Positions 6,930 to 13,107 of a stretch of 13,107 nt of DNA are shown one piece after another. The position numbers and the translations under genes were made by a program. Source of the DNA: Pseudomonadota bacterium. GTDB lineage: Bacteria > Pseudomonadota > Alphaproteobacteria > Azospirillales > Azospirillaceae. Numbering within the stretch: the first letter of the stretch is position 1; each line of letters begins with the position of its first letter. A model generated the notes under the pieces. The model searched no databases and had not been told where the DNA came from. It worked only from the letters and a program-made list of their open reading frames with translations. The stretch is taken from assembly GCA_023413605.1 (NCBI GenBank), contig JAEZPL010000608.1:1-13107 (forward strand). Reading direction: 5' to 3'.

Positions 6930-8270
6930 ATGCAGACACTTCGCGATGACCGGTCATGGCTGTGGTGGGTGAGCCCCACCCGGTTCCTGATGTTCGTGGT
7001 CTTGCCGCTGGCCTTCATCGTCGGCCTGTACAGCCCGACCTACGTCACCGTCGATGCGCATTATTACCAGGGGTTCATGCTGGCGGTCTTCGTCTTCGCC
7101 ATTCTGGCCTTCGTCATCGGCGCGCAGTTCGTCGGGCTGTGGACGGGGAACGACGCCGCGGACGCTCCGGCGCAGCATGTGGACAGCCGGGCGCTGGACA
7201 CGATCGCCATCATCACGATGGTGGCGTATCTGGCGTGGTTCTACAAAATCATCCTGAACCCCGGAATCGCCATCAACGTCTTCACGGGCGCGTCGGACAA
7301 CGTGCGCGACGAGGTCACGACCATTCCCGGCATCACCACCATGGTGTCGATGGGAATCACCTACTCCGCATCCTACGCGACGAACCTCGTGACGCTCGGT
7401 AAGCTGCCGAAGCGCCAGCATGTGTTCTTCGTAATCCTGCTGGGCTTGGCGTTGCTTCGCGCCATCCTGTGGTCCGAGCGTCTGGCCTTGATGGAGTACA
7501 TTCTGCCGGCCGGCATCACCTTTGCCTGCGCCGCGTGGCAGTCGAAGTCGCGCTTCTGCACACTGATCAAAGCGCCCTTGTTCATCATGCCTTACATGGC
7601 CATCGCATTTTCCTTTTTCTTCTTTGCCTTCGCCGAATATTTCCGGTCGTGGAATTTTTATAAAGATTTGGGATACGACTTCAAAACGTTCATGTTCGAT
7701 CGCTGGGTCATGTACTACCTCACCAGCCTGAACAACGGCGCATCGCTGGTCCAGAACTACATCGACGAGATTCCGAACTTCAAGTTCTACTACACGCTGA
7801 CGTGGTTCTTCAAAATCCCGGTCCTCGGCGAATGGTTGGCAACCCTGCTGAATGTCGATACCGGGCTCACGGACCGCCTGCTGACCGAACAGCTCAACCC
7901 GGAATTCACCGTGTTCACCGGCGTCTACCCTCTGATCTTCGACTTCGGCATTCCGGGTGGATTCGTCGCGTTCTTCGTGTTCGGCCTGATTTTCGGGTAC
8001 ATGTACAAGGGGTTTGTGACGTCCCGCGGAATCGGACGCATTCTCTACCCGACGATGTTCGTCGAGATGCTGGAGATTACGCGAATCTCCTACATGTTCG
8101 ACCAGCGCTATATGTACGTTGTCCTCTCCTGCGTGATCCTAAGCCGTTTCTTCATGAAATCCGTGCAACCGGACGAAAAACGTCAGGAAAACGCGATCAT
8201 GCCCGCGATGGGCCAACAAAGCCGGGAAGCCCCCGTCGAGCTTGGAGCCCCGGGACGAGTCCGCGCCTGA
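6930..8270 (+). CDS. Wzy-like oligosaccharide repeat-unit polymerase
   Basis: A 446-residue integral membrane protein with about ten hydrophobic segments. These include residues about 18-37, 48-70, 90-108, 160-200 and 207-232, and two or three near the C-terminus (GIPGGFVAFFVFGLIFGYMY and YMYVVLSCVILSRFF). A large polar loop lies at about 235-330, the arrangement of O-antigen/EPS polymerases, which join flipped repeat units in the periplasm. Sequence conservation in this class is poor, so the call rests on topology, the loop and position beside a Wzx-type flippase. GGAAG lies 7 nt before the ATG and the gap to the deacetylase is 30 bp, supporting co-transcription. The last 50 or so residues are hydrophilic. 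It is apparently the last gene of the EPS run, facing a convergent gene. Confidence 0.82.
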   Translation: MQTLRDDRSWLWWVSPTRFLMFVVLPLAFIVGLYSPTYVTVDAHYYQGFMLAVFVFAILAFVIGAQFVGLWTGNDAADAPAQHVDSRALDTIAIITMVAYLAWFYKIILNPGIAINVFTGASDNVRDEVTTIPGITTMVSMGITYSASYATNLVTLGKLPKRQHVFFVILLGLALLRAILWSERLALMEYILPAGITFACAAWQSKSRFCTLIKAPLFIMPYMAIAFSFFFFAFAEYFRSWNFYKDLGYDFKTFMFDRWVMYYLTSLNNGASLVQNYIDEIPNFKFYYTLTWFFKIPVLGEWLATLLNVDTGLTDRLLTEQLNPEFTVFTGVYPLIFDFGIPGGFVAFFVFGLIFGYMYKGFVTSRGIGRILYPTMFVEMLEITRISYMFDQRYMYVVLSCVILSRFFMKSVQPDEKRQENAIMPAMGQQSREAPVELGAPGRVRA

Positions 8271-8275
8271 AACCG

Positions 8276-8292
8276 CGGCCGATTGTCGGCCG
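8276..8292. terminator. Hairpin between convergent genes
   Basis: CGGCCGA-TTG-TCGGCCG forms a perfect 7-bp stem with a 3-nt loop in the 40-bp gap between the polymerase stop (8270) and the dehydrogenase stop (8311). It could end transcription from both sides. No strong T-run follows on either strand, so this is only a candidate. Confidence 0.45.
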
Positions 8293-8310
8293 AAACGAGC
8301 GGCAACCGCG

Positions 8311-9294
8311 TCACATCGTCAGCACCGCCGCCCCGGCAATGGCGCCACGCCGCAGCGCCTCCACCGCATCGTTGGCGCGATCGAGCGGGAAGGGCGTGGT
8401 TTGGGTGCGCACGGGGATGCGCGGGGCGAGCGCCAGGAACTCCTCCCCATCGCGGCGGGTGAGGTTCGCGACCGAGCGCACCACCCGCTCCCCCCACAGG
8501 ATGTCGTATGGGAAGGAGGGGATGTCGCTCATGTGGATTCCGGCGCAGACGACGGTGCCGCCCTTCACCACCGCCCGCAGCGCGGTGGGCACCAGCGCGC
8601 CGACCGGGGCGAAGAGGATGGCGGCGTCCAGCGGCTCCGGCGGCGCCTCGTCGGACGCTCCGGTCCAGACGGCACCAAGGCTCAGCGCCAGGGTCTGCGC
8701 CGCCCGGTCCCCCGGGCGGGTGAAGGCGAAGACGCGGCGGCCCTGGTGCCGGGCAACCTGGATGATGATGTGCGCGGCGGCCCCGAAGCCGTAGAGGCCG
8801 AGGCGTTCCGCCTCGCCGGCCATACGCAGGGCGCGGTAGCCGATCAGACCGGCGCACATCAGGGGGGCGGCCTCCACGTCACTGTAGGACGGAGCGATGG
8901 GGAAGGCGTAGCGGGCGTCGGCCACCGTCAGTTCGGCATAGCCGCCGTCGATCTGATAACCGGTGTAACGCGCCCGGTCGCACAGATTTTCCCGGCCCGA
9001 CCGGCAGTAGGAGCATTCCCCGCAGCTCCAACCCAGCCAGGGAACGCCGACCCTGTCTCCGGGCTTGTGCCGCTCCACCGCCGGGCCGGCGGCGACCACC
9101 GTTCCGATGATCTCGTGGCCGGGAACGAGCGGAAGCTTGGGGTGGGGCAACTCGCCGTCGATGACGTGCAGGTCGGTCCGGCACACCGCGCAGGCGTGCA
9201 CGCGGATCAGGATCTGGTGCGGCCCCGGCTGCGGATCGGGCAGCAGGACGGGAGACAGCGGTCTGTGCGGTTGCGGCAGGATCATGGCCTTCAC
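8311..9294 (-). CDS. Zinc-dependent alcohol dehydrogenase (medium-chain, AdhA-like family)
   Basis: A 327-residue member of the zinc-containing medium-chain dehydrogenases, which oxidise alcohols or reduce aldehydes with NAD(P). The catalytic zinc ligands are visible as Cys38 (AVCRTDLH), His60-Glu61 (PGHE) and Cys147 (LMCAGLIGYRAL). The structural zinc lobe is Cys91, 94, 97 and 105 (CGECSYCRSG...NLC). The dinucleotide-binding loop is YGFGAAAH (168-175). LMCAGLIGYRAL and the short length fit the subfamily that TIGRFAM calls zinc-binding alcohol dehydrogenase family 2. The start is GTG 9294, with GGAGG six bases upstream (9301-9305); the ATG four codons in is less well placed. It follows two c-type cytochrome genes on the same strand after 60 bp, probably in one operon. 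The substrate is unknown. Confidence 0.93.
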   Translation of the reverse strand: MKAMILPQPHRPLSPVLLPDPQPGPHQILIRVHACAVCRTDLHVIDGELPHPKLPLVPGHEIIGTVVAAGPAVERHKPGDRVGVPWLGWSCGECSYCRSGRENLCDRARYTGYQIDGGYAELTVADARYAFPIAPSYSDVEAAPLMCAGLIGYRALRMAGEAERLGLYGFGAAAHIIIQVARHQGRRVFAFTRPGDRAAQTLALSLGAVWTGASDEAPPEPLDAAILFAPVGALVPTALRAVVKGGTVVCAGIHMSDIPSFPYDILWGERVVRSVANLTRRDGEEFLALAPRIPVRTQTTPFPLDRANDAVEALRRGAIAGAAVLTM

Positions 9295-9300
9295 GGTGAT

Positions 9301-9305
9301 CCTCC
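9301..9305 (-). promoter_or_regulatory. Ribosome binding site fixing the GTG start of the dehydrogenase
   Basis: GGAGG on the minus strand, six bases before GTG 9294, is a near-perfect Shine-Dalgarno sequence and supports this non-ATG start. Confidence 0.6.
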
Positions 9306-9354
9306 ATGGGTCCGGGTGGCATGGTCCGGGTGATCCAGGAGCCGCCGCGCCGGA

Positions 9355-9690
9355 TCAGCGCGACAGGCTTTGCAGATAGGCGACCACGTCGTCGATCTCC
9401 GCGCGGGACAGGTTCAGATTCGGCATTGGCGGATGCGGGGAGGTCAGCCATTGCCGCAGCCAGTCGGGACCGCGCTGCGGGTCGTGCGCGATGCTCGCCA
9501 GCGTGGGCACCGCGTCGGTGCCGTGGCCAGGGCGGCCCTGAGCGGGGCCTTCCACCACATGGCAGGATGTGCACCAACGGTCCGCAATACGCTTGCCGGC
9601 CAGGGCGTCCGCCGCACGGGCCACGGTGACCGGGGCCAGCAAGGCCGCGAACACCACCGGGATGACCGGGAGGAAGAGACCTGCTCTCAT
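9355..9690 (-). CDS. Small secreted c-type cytochrome (monohaem)
   Basis: A 111-residue protein with a Sec signal peptide (MRAGLFLPVIPVVFAALLAP..., likely cut after ARA near 26). It has one haem-attachment motif CTSCH (40-44) and a Met-containing loop PPMPNLNLSRAEIDDVVAYL with Met89 as probable sixth haem ligand. This is the class I cytochrome c plan, so it is predicted to carry electrons in the periplasm. ATG 9690 follows AAAGGA. It overlaps the preceding cytochrome gene by four bases (ATGA), so translation is probably coupled. It resembles that neighbour (similar spacing from haem to Met loop, similar C-terminal helix), suggesting an old duplication. Electron donor and acceptor are unknown. 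A longer frame back to 10143 exists but lacks support. Confidence 0.9.
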   Translation of the reverse strand: MRAGLFLPVIPVVFAALLAPVTVARAADALAGKRIADRWCTSCHVVEGPAQGRPGHGTDAVPTLASIAHDPQRGPDWLRQWLTSPHPPMPNLNLSRAEIDDVVAYLQSLSR

Positions 9691-10061
9691 CGTGCCGTTC
9701 CTTTCAGGGTCATCAGATAGGCGACGATGTCGTCGGTCTGTTCGGGGGTCAGGCGGATGTTCGGCATGACGGGATGGGATGTTTGCAGATAGCTGCGCAG
9801 CGCTATTTCGGTGGCGCCCGGATCGCGCATGCGTTCCGTCAGGTCGGGCGCCGCGAGGTCTTCCTGCATTGGGGGTGGCTTGGCGGTCCGGTCGGTCGAC
9901 ACCCGGTGGCATTCGCCGCAGATGGATTCGGTCAGCTGGCGGCCATAGCCGGGGCTCCCCGGTCCATCGGAGGTCGCTGCGAGCGCGGCGGGAGGGCCGA
10001 GGGCGGCGATCAACAGGGCGGCGCCTGCGGCGAGGCTGTGCGGGTGGGCGGCTCTGGTCAT
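9687..10061 (-). CDS. Small secreted c-type cytochrome (monohaem), first gene of the set
   Basis: A 124-residue protein with a signal peptide (residues 1 to about 29, Ala-rich, ending ALAAT). It has the haem motif CGECH at 48-52 and the Met loop HPVMPNIRLTPEQTDDIVAYL with Met99 as probable axial ligand. It is a class I-type periplasmic cytochrome c. I chose ATG 10061 (GAGG upstream) because the signal peptide begins directly there; an in-frame start at 10145 adds 28 residues with no function. Its stop overlaps the start of the next cytochrome gene. The order cytochrome, cytochrome, dehydrogenase on one strand suggests an operon, though an NAD-type dehydrogenase does not obviously need cytochromes. 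Confidence 0.9.
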   Translation of the reverse strand: MTRAAHPHSLAAGAALLIAALGPPAALAATSDGPGSPGYGRQLTESICGECHRVSTDRTAKPPPMQEDLAAPDLTERMRDPGATEIALRSYLQTSHPVMPNIRLTPEQTDDIVAYLMTLKGTAR

Positions 10062-10580
10062 GCGTTGGGCCTCCGCATCGGTGGTGGCGATGGCGGCCGT
10101 TTGTCGGACGAGGCGATGTCCGGCAAATCGCGTTCGCGGGCACACGCGTTCACGGATGACGGCATGCTAGGCCGCGGCGTGGCATGCCGTCCATGCTTCG
10201 TCGGAGGTACGCGGGAACTATGATAGAGAAGCTTTCGGCCGGGCCCCTTTTGTAAAAGATTCCGCGAGATAGGGTGCGGCATCCCATGATTTCTTTGGAA
10301 CGCTTCAGTGTTCATGGACCGCACAAGCATATTTCGAGAACAGAAAGAATATGACGGCATTTCCTGGTCATTTTATTGCTCCCTCATTCAGAAAGCCAGA
10401 GCGCGACAGATTCATTCGGCGTCAATTTTGCAGCGCATGCGTGCAGGATCTGCCTAAACTTTCTTTAATCCAAATTGACACCTGTCTGTCCGGCAAAAAG
10501 ACCTATAATTTGTGACGACACTGCCGTCGCGCCAGAAGCGAAGCGGCGCTCAATTCTTTGCCGGGATTCGGAAAATCGAA
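10062..10580. other. Divergent intergenic region upstream of cytochrome operon and receiver gene
   Basis: About 520 bp lie between the minus-strand cytochrome operon and the plus-strand receiver-like gene. The first 150 bp are G/C-rich and open in several frames without recognisable products; a 100-codon minus-strand frame at 10058-10360 has no domain. The remainder is A/T-richer and contains consensus-like promoter hexamers at 10475-10509. Both flanking transcripts probably start here. Confidence 0.5.
10475..10509 (+). promoter_or_regulatory. Consensus -35 and -10 hexamers with long spacer
   Basis: TTGACA (10475-10480) and TATAAT (10504-10509) are both perfect sigma-70 hexamers but stand 23 bp apart, well beyond the usual 16-18 bp. 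The -10 alone could serve, or an activator could be needed. If it is used, transcripts would begin around 10516, after the GTG at 10512, which favours the ATG at 10581 as start of the downstream gene. Confidence 0.35.
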
Positions 10581-11096
10581 ATGGTTGGCTTTGGTCTGTC
10601 GACCAACGCTCACTGCAAGTCTGCTTTTTTCGCACCGGAACGGGAAGGCGGCGGGGCGGCGGGGCAGCGACGGGATTCGCCGGACGAACATAAGCGGATC
10701 ACCGTTGCGCTGATCGATGACCGCGCCCTGTTCGGCGAGAGCCTGGCAACGGCGATCAACGCCCAGAGTCCGGACTTTGCGGTGAAGCATTGGCGAAGCG
10801 CGGATGTGCTTGTGGATGTTGGCCCGGCCCTGCGGGGGGTCGACCTTGTCCTCGTAAGCATTGGCCGATCCAACCCGACGAAAGGATCAACACTCCAGAT
10901 GATCAAAGCGCTTCTGGAAAGGCATGAGCATCCCCCGATCGCAATTCTCGCCGACGCGATCAGCCCCGCAATGGTCCGGGTGGTCATGCGCATGGGGCTT
11001 CGCGGTATCGTCACGAGCGCGACGTCGTTGCACGCGCTCATCAACGCCATGCGCCAAATTCATCGCGGCGCGACCGTCATCCCGACCGTGAATTGA
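10581..11096 (+). CDS. Degenerate receiver-domain protein without DNA-binding domain
   Basis: The protein has 171 residues from ATG 10581, or 194 if the in-frame GTG 10512 is used (numbering below is for 194). From about 62 it matches a response-regulator receiver of LuxR/NarL type: ITVALIDDRALFGESL with the acidic pair Asp69-Asp70, then VDLVLVSIGRSN and GLRGIVTSATSLHALINAM. At the phospho-acceptor position the usual Asp is Ser116. The conserved Lys is Ser169. The protein stops just after the receiver (GATVIPTVN), where the linker to an HTH would begin. Phosphorylation by the normal route is therefore unlikely, and it cannot bind DNA by a LuxR domain. It may act by protein contact, for instance with the convergent regulator, or be a truncated relic. 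I used ATG 10581 because a candidate promoter overlaps 10512. Confidence 0.75.
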   Translation: MVGFGLSTNAHCKSAFFAPEREGGGAAGQRRDSPDEHKRITVALIDDRALFGESLATAINAQSPDFAVKHWRSADVLVDVGPALRGVDLVLVSIGRSNPTKGSTLQMIKALLERHEHPPIAILADAISPAMVRVVMRMGLRGIVTSATSLHALINAMRQIHRGATVIPTVN

Positions 11097-11122
11097 AAAG
11101 GTGGGGTATTATGCCGGCCACA

Positions 11123-11944
11123 TCACTCGACATCGCGCATGGTGCGGTAAACGGCTTCCGTGCGATTGGTTGCTCCCAGCTTTTTCAGGATGCTGCGCAC
11201 ATGGACCTTCACCGTGCTTTCCCGCATGCCGAGTTCGTGGGCGATGATCTTGTTTGGTTTGCCCTCCTGCAGGCATTTCATCACCGCCATCTGGCGGGGG
11301 GTGAGCCCGTTCAAGGGACCATCGGGCGCGGGCTGATCGCCCTTCTCGGCCGGTCGCCGCTCCAGCGCAGCTTCCGGAGCGCGCATCAGGCCATGGAGAA
11401 AGTTGGTGGGCACGAATGTGCCGCCCGCCGCAACCAGCCGAAGGGCTTCCAGAGCCACCGACAGGCCGATGGATGTGGGGATGTAGCCGCGCACCCCGAG
11501 ATGCAGAACTTCCAGCACCGATTCCGTGTCATCGCGGTCTGATAGGACGATCAGCGGAATGCGGCCAAGGATGTCGCCCAATCGGTGAAGCCGGGACGCG
11601 AACGCTGCATCGGCCGGTGATAGTCCGTTGAAATTGCACAACATGATATCGGGAAGCGCATCGCCCTGAAGGATTGCCTCCGCCTCGGGGAAGGATGCCG
11701 CCGTCAGCACGTGCAAGCCTCGGTCGCACAGATTGATGCTGAGCGACAGGCATTCACGAGTCAAAGGCATGTCGTCCAGCAGAAGCACGGTGATGCCCTG
11801 AGCATAGCGGGTCGTGTTCATGCCGTGCTCAGTCTTATCAATGGCGCCAGGCGCGCTTGCCTTCTTTTCGCCGGATGCATGGGCGCCCAAGACCCGCGGG
11901 TCGAAGGCCTCCGGCGCCGGGAGTGAGCGTCGGTGCGAAAACAT
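11123..11944 (-). CDS. LuxR/NarL-type response regulator with atypical receiver
   Basis: A 273-residue two-domain regulator. The receiver spans about 51-175 (ITVLLLDDMPLTRECL with Asp57-Asp58, then IVLSDRDD and LGVRGYIPTS). The phospho-acceptor site reads PDIMLCN, so Asn104 stands where Asp is expected, and the Lys position is Thr157. A linker leads to a LuxR-type helix-turn-helix at about 213-268 (LTPRQMAVMKCLQEGK, IIAHELGMRESTVKVHVRSILKKLGATNRTEAV), which is complete. It should bind DNA, but probably not under control of a normal phosphorelay. The start at 11944 is chosen for the strong AAGGAGGT upstream; the first 41 residues have no domain, and Met42 is an alternative. It converges with the receiver-only gene at 11096 and its receiver is similarly degenerate, so the two may be related. 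Confidence 0.9.
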   Translation of the reverse strand: MFSHRRSLPAPEAFDPRVLGAHASGEKKASAPGAIDKTEHGMNTTRYAQGITVLLLDDMPLTRECLSLSINLCDRGLHVLTAASFPEAEAILQGDALPDIMLCNFNGLSPADAAFASRLHRLGDILGRIPLIVLSDRDDTESVLEVLHLGVRGYIPTSIGLSVALEALRLVAAGGTFVPTNFLHGLMRAPEAALERRPAEKGDQPAPDGPLNGLTPRQMAVMKCLQEGKPNKIIAHELGMRESTVKVHVRSILKKLGATNRTEAVYRTMRDVE

Positions 11945-11953
11945 AAAGGTTCA

Positions 11954-11961
11954 ACCTCCTT
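11954..11961 (-). promoter_or_regulatory. Strong ribosome binding site for the LuxR-type regulator
   Basis: AAGGAGGT on the minus strand, ending ten bases before ATG 11944, is close to the 16S anti-SD complement and supports the longer start over Met42. Confidence 0.6.
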
Positions 11962-11986
11962 CCACGTGCGGCGCATGTCCATTTGC

Positions 11987-11998
11987 TGACCAGGGTCA
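11987..11998. promoter_or_regulatory. 12-bp inverted repeat upstream of the LuxR-type regulator
   Basis: TGACC-AG-GGTCA is a near-perfect palindrome 43 bp upstream of the regulator start. Part of it, CAGGGTC (11991-11997), recurs at 12007-12013. The position suits an operator, possibly for autoregulation; the binding protein is unknown. Confidence 0.4.
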
Positions 11999-12048
11999 AG
12001 TGCTGTCAGGGTCGGACCGTGCTCCCCTTTGCCTGAGGCACCGGGAAA

Positions 12049-12067
12049 CCAGAATGACGTCTTCTGG
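12049..12067. promoter_or_regulatory. Inverted repeat CCAGAA-N7-TTCTGG
   Basis: Six-base arms at 12049-12054 and 12062-12067 flank a 7-bp centre, about 105 bp upstream of the LuxR-type regulator. It could be a regulator site or an RNA hairpin. There is no T-run, so it is not an obvious terminator. Confidence 0.35.
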
Positions 12068-12400
12068 CAGTGCACCGCAAAAGTCGACATCACCTGCGTC
12101 CGGCCCCGGTCCATTCCACCCGCCATCCATGTCATGGGGGCGGCATGATTACGCACTCAGTTCTGAATCAATCACTTGGGAGCAACCCAGATCCCTTTGC
12201 GCAAACATGCTGCACGTTGCCTTCGATAGGAATTGACGACTTTGTGCGAGCGAACCTTCAACAAGTTTCTCTTTTGACGCGATCCCATCTTCTGCATGCG
12301 TTGTCAACGGCAAGGCTATTGATGGAATTCGCATGAGTTGTCTCCAGACTTTCAATGACTCGCCCACGCATCGTCCGTCTTTGGCTTTTGTGTCTTCCAT

Positions 12401-12442
12401 ATTTATACCTTGCGTATAGCACCCCACGTATACCAGCCCGTC
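12401..12442 (-). other. Conserved hairpin element, copy B
   Basis: Minus-strand stretch resembling copy A at 1049-1090. It contains the inverted repeat TATAC-GCAAG-GTATA (12404-12418) in the same place as the copy A hairpin, with different bases in the stem but pairing kept. It lies about 460 bp upstream of the LuxR-type regulator. Its function is unknown. Confidence 0.45.
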
Positions 12443-12537
12443 AACAGCAAACAAGCGAGTATAGGTGTATGTAGATATTAGCTTGATACCCCCTATTTGA
12501 TTGGTGTTGCGGAAATAATACTGCCATTCCGTCTCGA

Positions 12538-12825
12538 ATGGAGATCACCTGGATTTATGACCAAAGTCTATCGCAGAGAGGCTCTAAGACATTGGAAAAC
12601 TGCCATTATGCAATACAGCACTTCCAATGCTCATACTTTGGAAAGCAGGCGAACATGCCTTATCGCCAGCCAAGGAAGAAGTCATGCGGGCAGCGTACAT
12701 GGCGGGACAAAGGCATCATCAAACCCACGCTCATGGTCGAACGCGGTGCGCTCTATGAGGAAGGGAGATACCCAGACGAGGTCATGACTCTGATGCATCA
12801 ACAGCGCCTGGATTCAAAAAAATGA
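12538..12825 (+). CDS. Doubtful hypothetical protein or gene remnant
   Basis: A 95-codon frame from ATG 12538. The C-terminal third (about 62-95: IIKPTLMVERGALYEEGRYP then DEVMTLMHQQR) is plausible protein and has more G/C-ending codons than the first part, which looks random. No family is recognised. An overlapping frame holds another plausible fragment (SPAKEEVMRAAYMAGQRHH), so a frameshifted relic is possible. Confidence 0.15.
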   Translation: MEITWIYDQSLSQRGSKTLENCHYAIQHFQCSYFGKQANMPYRQPRKKSCGQRTWRDKGIIKPTLMVERGALYEEGRYPDEVMTLMHQQRLDSKK

Positions 12826-13107
12826 TTAGTCATTGTTGGCGGAATCCAAAGAGAAATGCCCCTCCCTCTTTCCGGCATGACGCTGCAACATGTTTTCCGC
12901 GACGCCGTTTATTAATGGCGTTAGATCAGTATGCTTTAGCCACCAAAATGGAGCAGGGCAAATCCACGGCTCCAAAAATCATCTGTTGCATCAATATAAA
13001 TTTCCTATATACTGTTAGACGCGTCATGTTTATTTTCATTTATCACGCGAATTCCATCGTTTCATTTTGATAACTGCATGAACATTCGGCCTTTTGGCCA
13101 TTCATAC

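Larger units (their letters stand above)
11945..13107. other. Gene-poor, A/T-richer region to the right edge
   Basis: More than 1.1 kb lie upstream of the LuxR-type regulator with no convincing gene. Beyond the inverted repeats at 11987 and 12049 and the hairpin element at 12401-12442, I see only weak frames. One is a plus-strand frame at 12145-12336 (63 codons, preceded by GGGGG, with a Leu-rich C-terminal helix). The others are those at 12497-12825. From 12830 to the end the sequence is A/T-rich and looks non-coding. Codon use in all these frames lacks the strong G/C third-position bias of the real genes, so decayed or acquired DNA is possible. Confidence 0.55.

Noticed and set aside
8242..9333. 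A 363-codon plus-strand frame opposite the alcohol dehydrogenase
   Set aside because: The minus-strand dehydrogenase has all zinc ligands and a good ribosome site; the plus-strand frame is its shadow.
9355..10143. A single 262-residue protein covering both cytochromes
   Set aside because: Only the last 111 codons of that frame are cytochrome. The upstream part is out of phase with the first cytochrome, which has its own frame, haem motif and signal peptide.
13088..13099. GGCC-TTTT-GGCC palindrome near the right edge
   Set aside because: A four-base stem is too short to claim a terminator or site, and there is no gene next to it in the window.
1021..13107. tRNA, rRNA, CRISPR arrays, complete insertion sequences or known riboswitches
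   Set aside because: I saw no regularly spaced repeats, no transposase gene with terminal inverted repeats and no tRNA-like cloverleaf on either strand. The hairpin element does not match the riboswitch consensus sequences I know, such as c-di-GMP-I.

Overview
The window reads as high-GC alphaproteobacterial DNA, most like Azospirillum or another Rhodospirillales member. This is inferred from G/C-rich third codon positions, the gene types and the general look of the proteins; no marker gene fixes the species. The genes lie between noticeably more A/T-rich spacers.

Layout: (i) 1-1020, minus strand, is the N-terminal 340 codons of a right-handed parallel beta-helix (pectate-lyase-like) protein that runs off the left edge. 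(ii) 1021-1890 is a long A/T-rich divergent spacer. (iii) 1891-8270, plus strand, is an exopolysaccharide block: an ExoY/WcaJ-type initiating sugar-phosphate transferase, a GT-B (family 4) glycosyltransferase, a Wzx-type flippase, a NodB-type polysaccharide deacetylase and a Wzy-like polymerase. The last four are closely spaced and probably co-transcribed. (iv) 8311-10061, minus strand, is a three-gene set: two small secreted c-type cytochromes overlapping by 4 bp, then a zinc-dependent alcohol dehydrogenase. It converges on the EPS block. (v) 10581-11096 (+) and 11123-11944 (-) are two convergent response-regulator-like genes. Both have receiver domains that lack the phospho-accepting Asp and the conserved Lys; only the second has a LuxR-type DNA-binding domain. 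(vi) 11945-13107 is a gene-poor, A/T-richer stretch without a convincing gene.

Functionally, the EPS block holds the core of a Wzx/Wzy-dependent pathway. The initiating enzyme loads a sugar phosphate on undecaprenyl phosphate, a glycosyltransferase extends it, Wzx flips the lipid-linked unit, Wzy polymerises it, and a deacetylase modifies it. Export and chain-length proteins (Wza/Wzc) and further glycosyltransferases are absent, so they must lie elsewhere. The beta-helix protein may act on the same or another extracellular polysaccharide. The two degenerate regulators are candidates for phosphorylation-independent control of nearby genes, but the sequence does not prove a link.

The least-explained observations are the degenerate-receiver pair and a short sequence found twice, at 1049-1090 and 12401-12442. 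The copies share a small hairpin and differ in a codon-like pattern.
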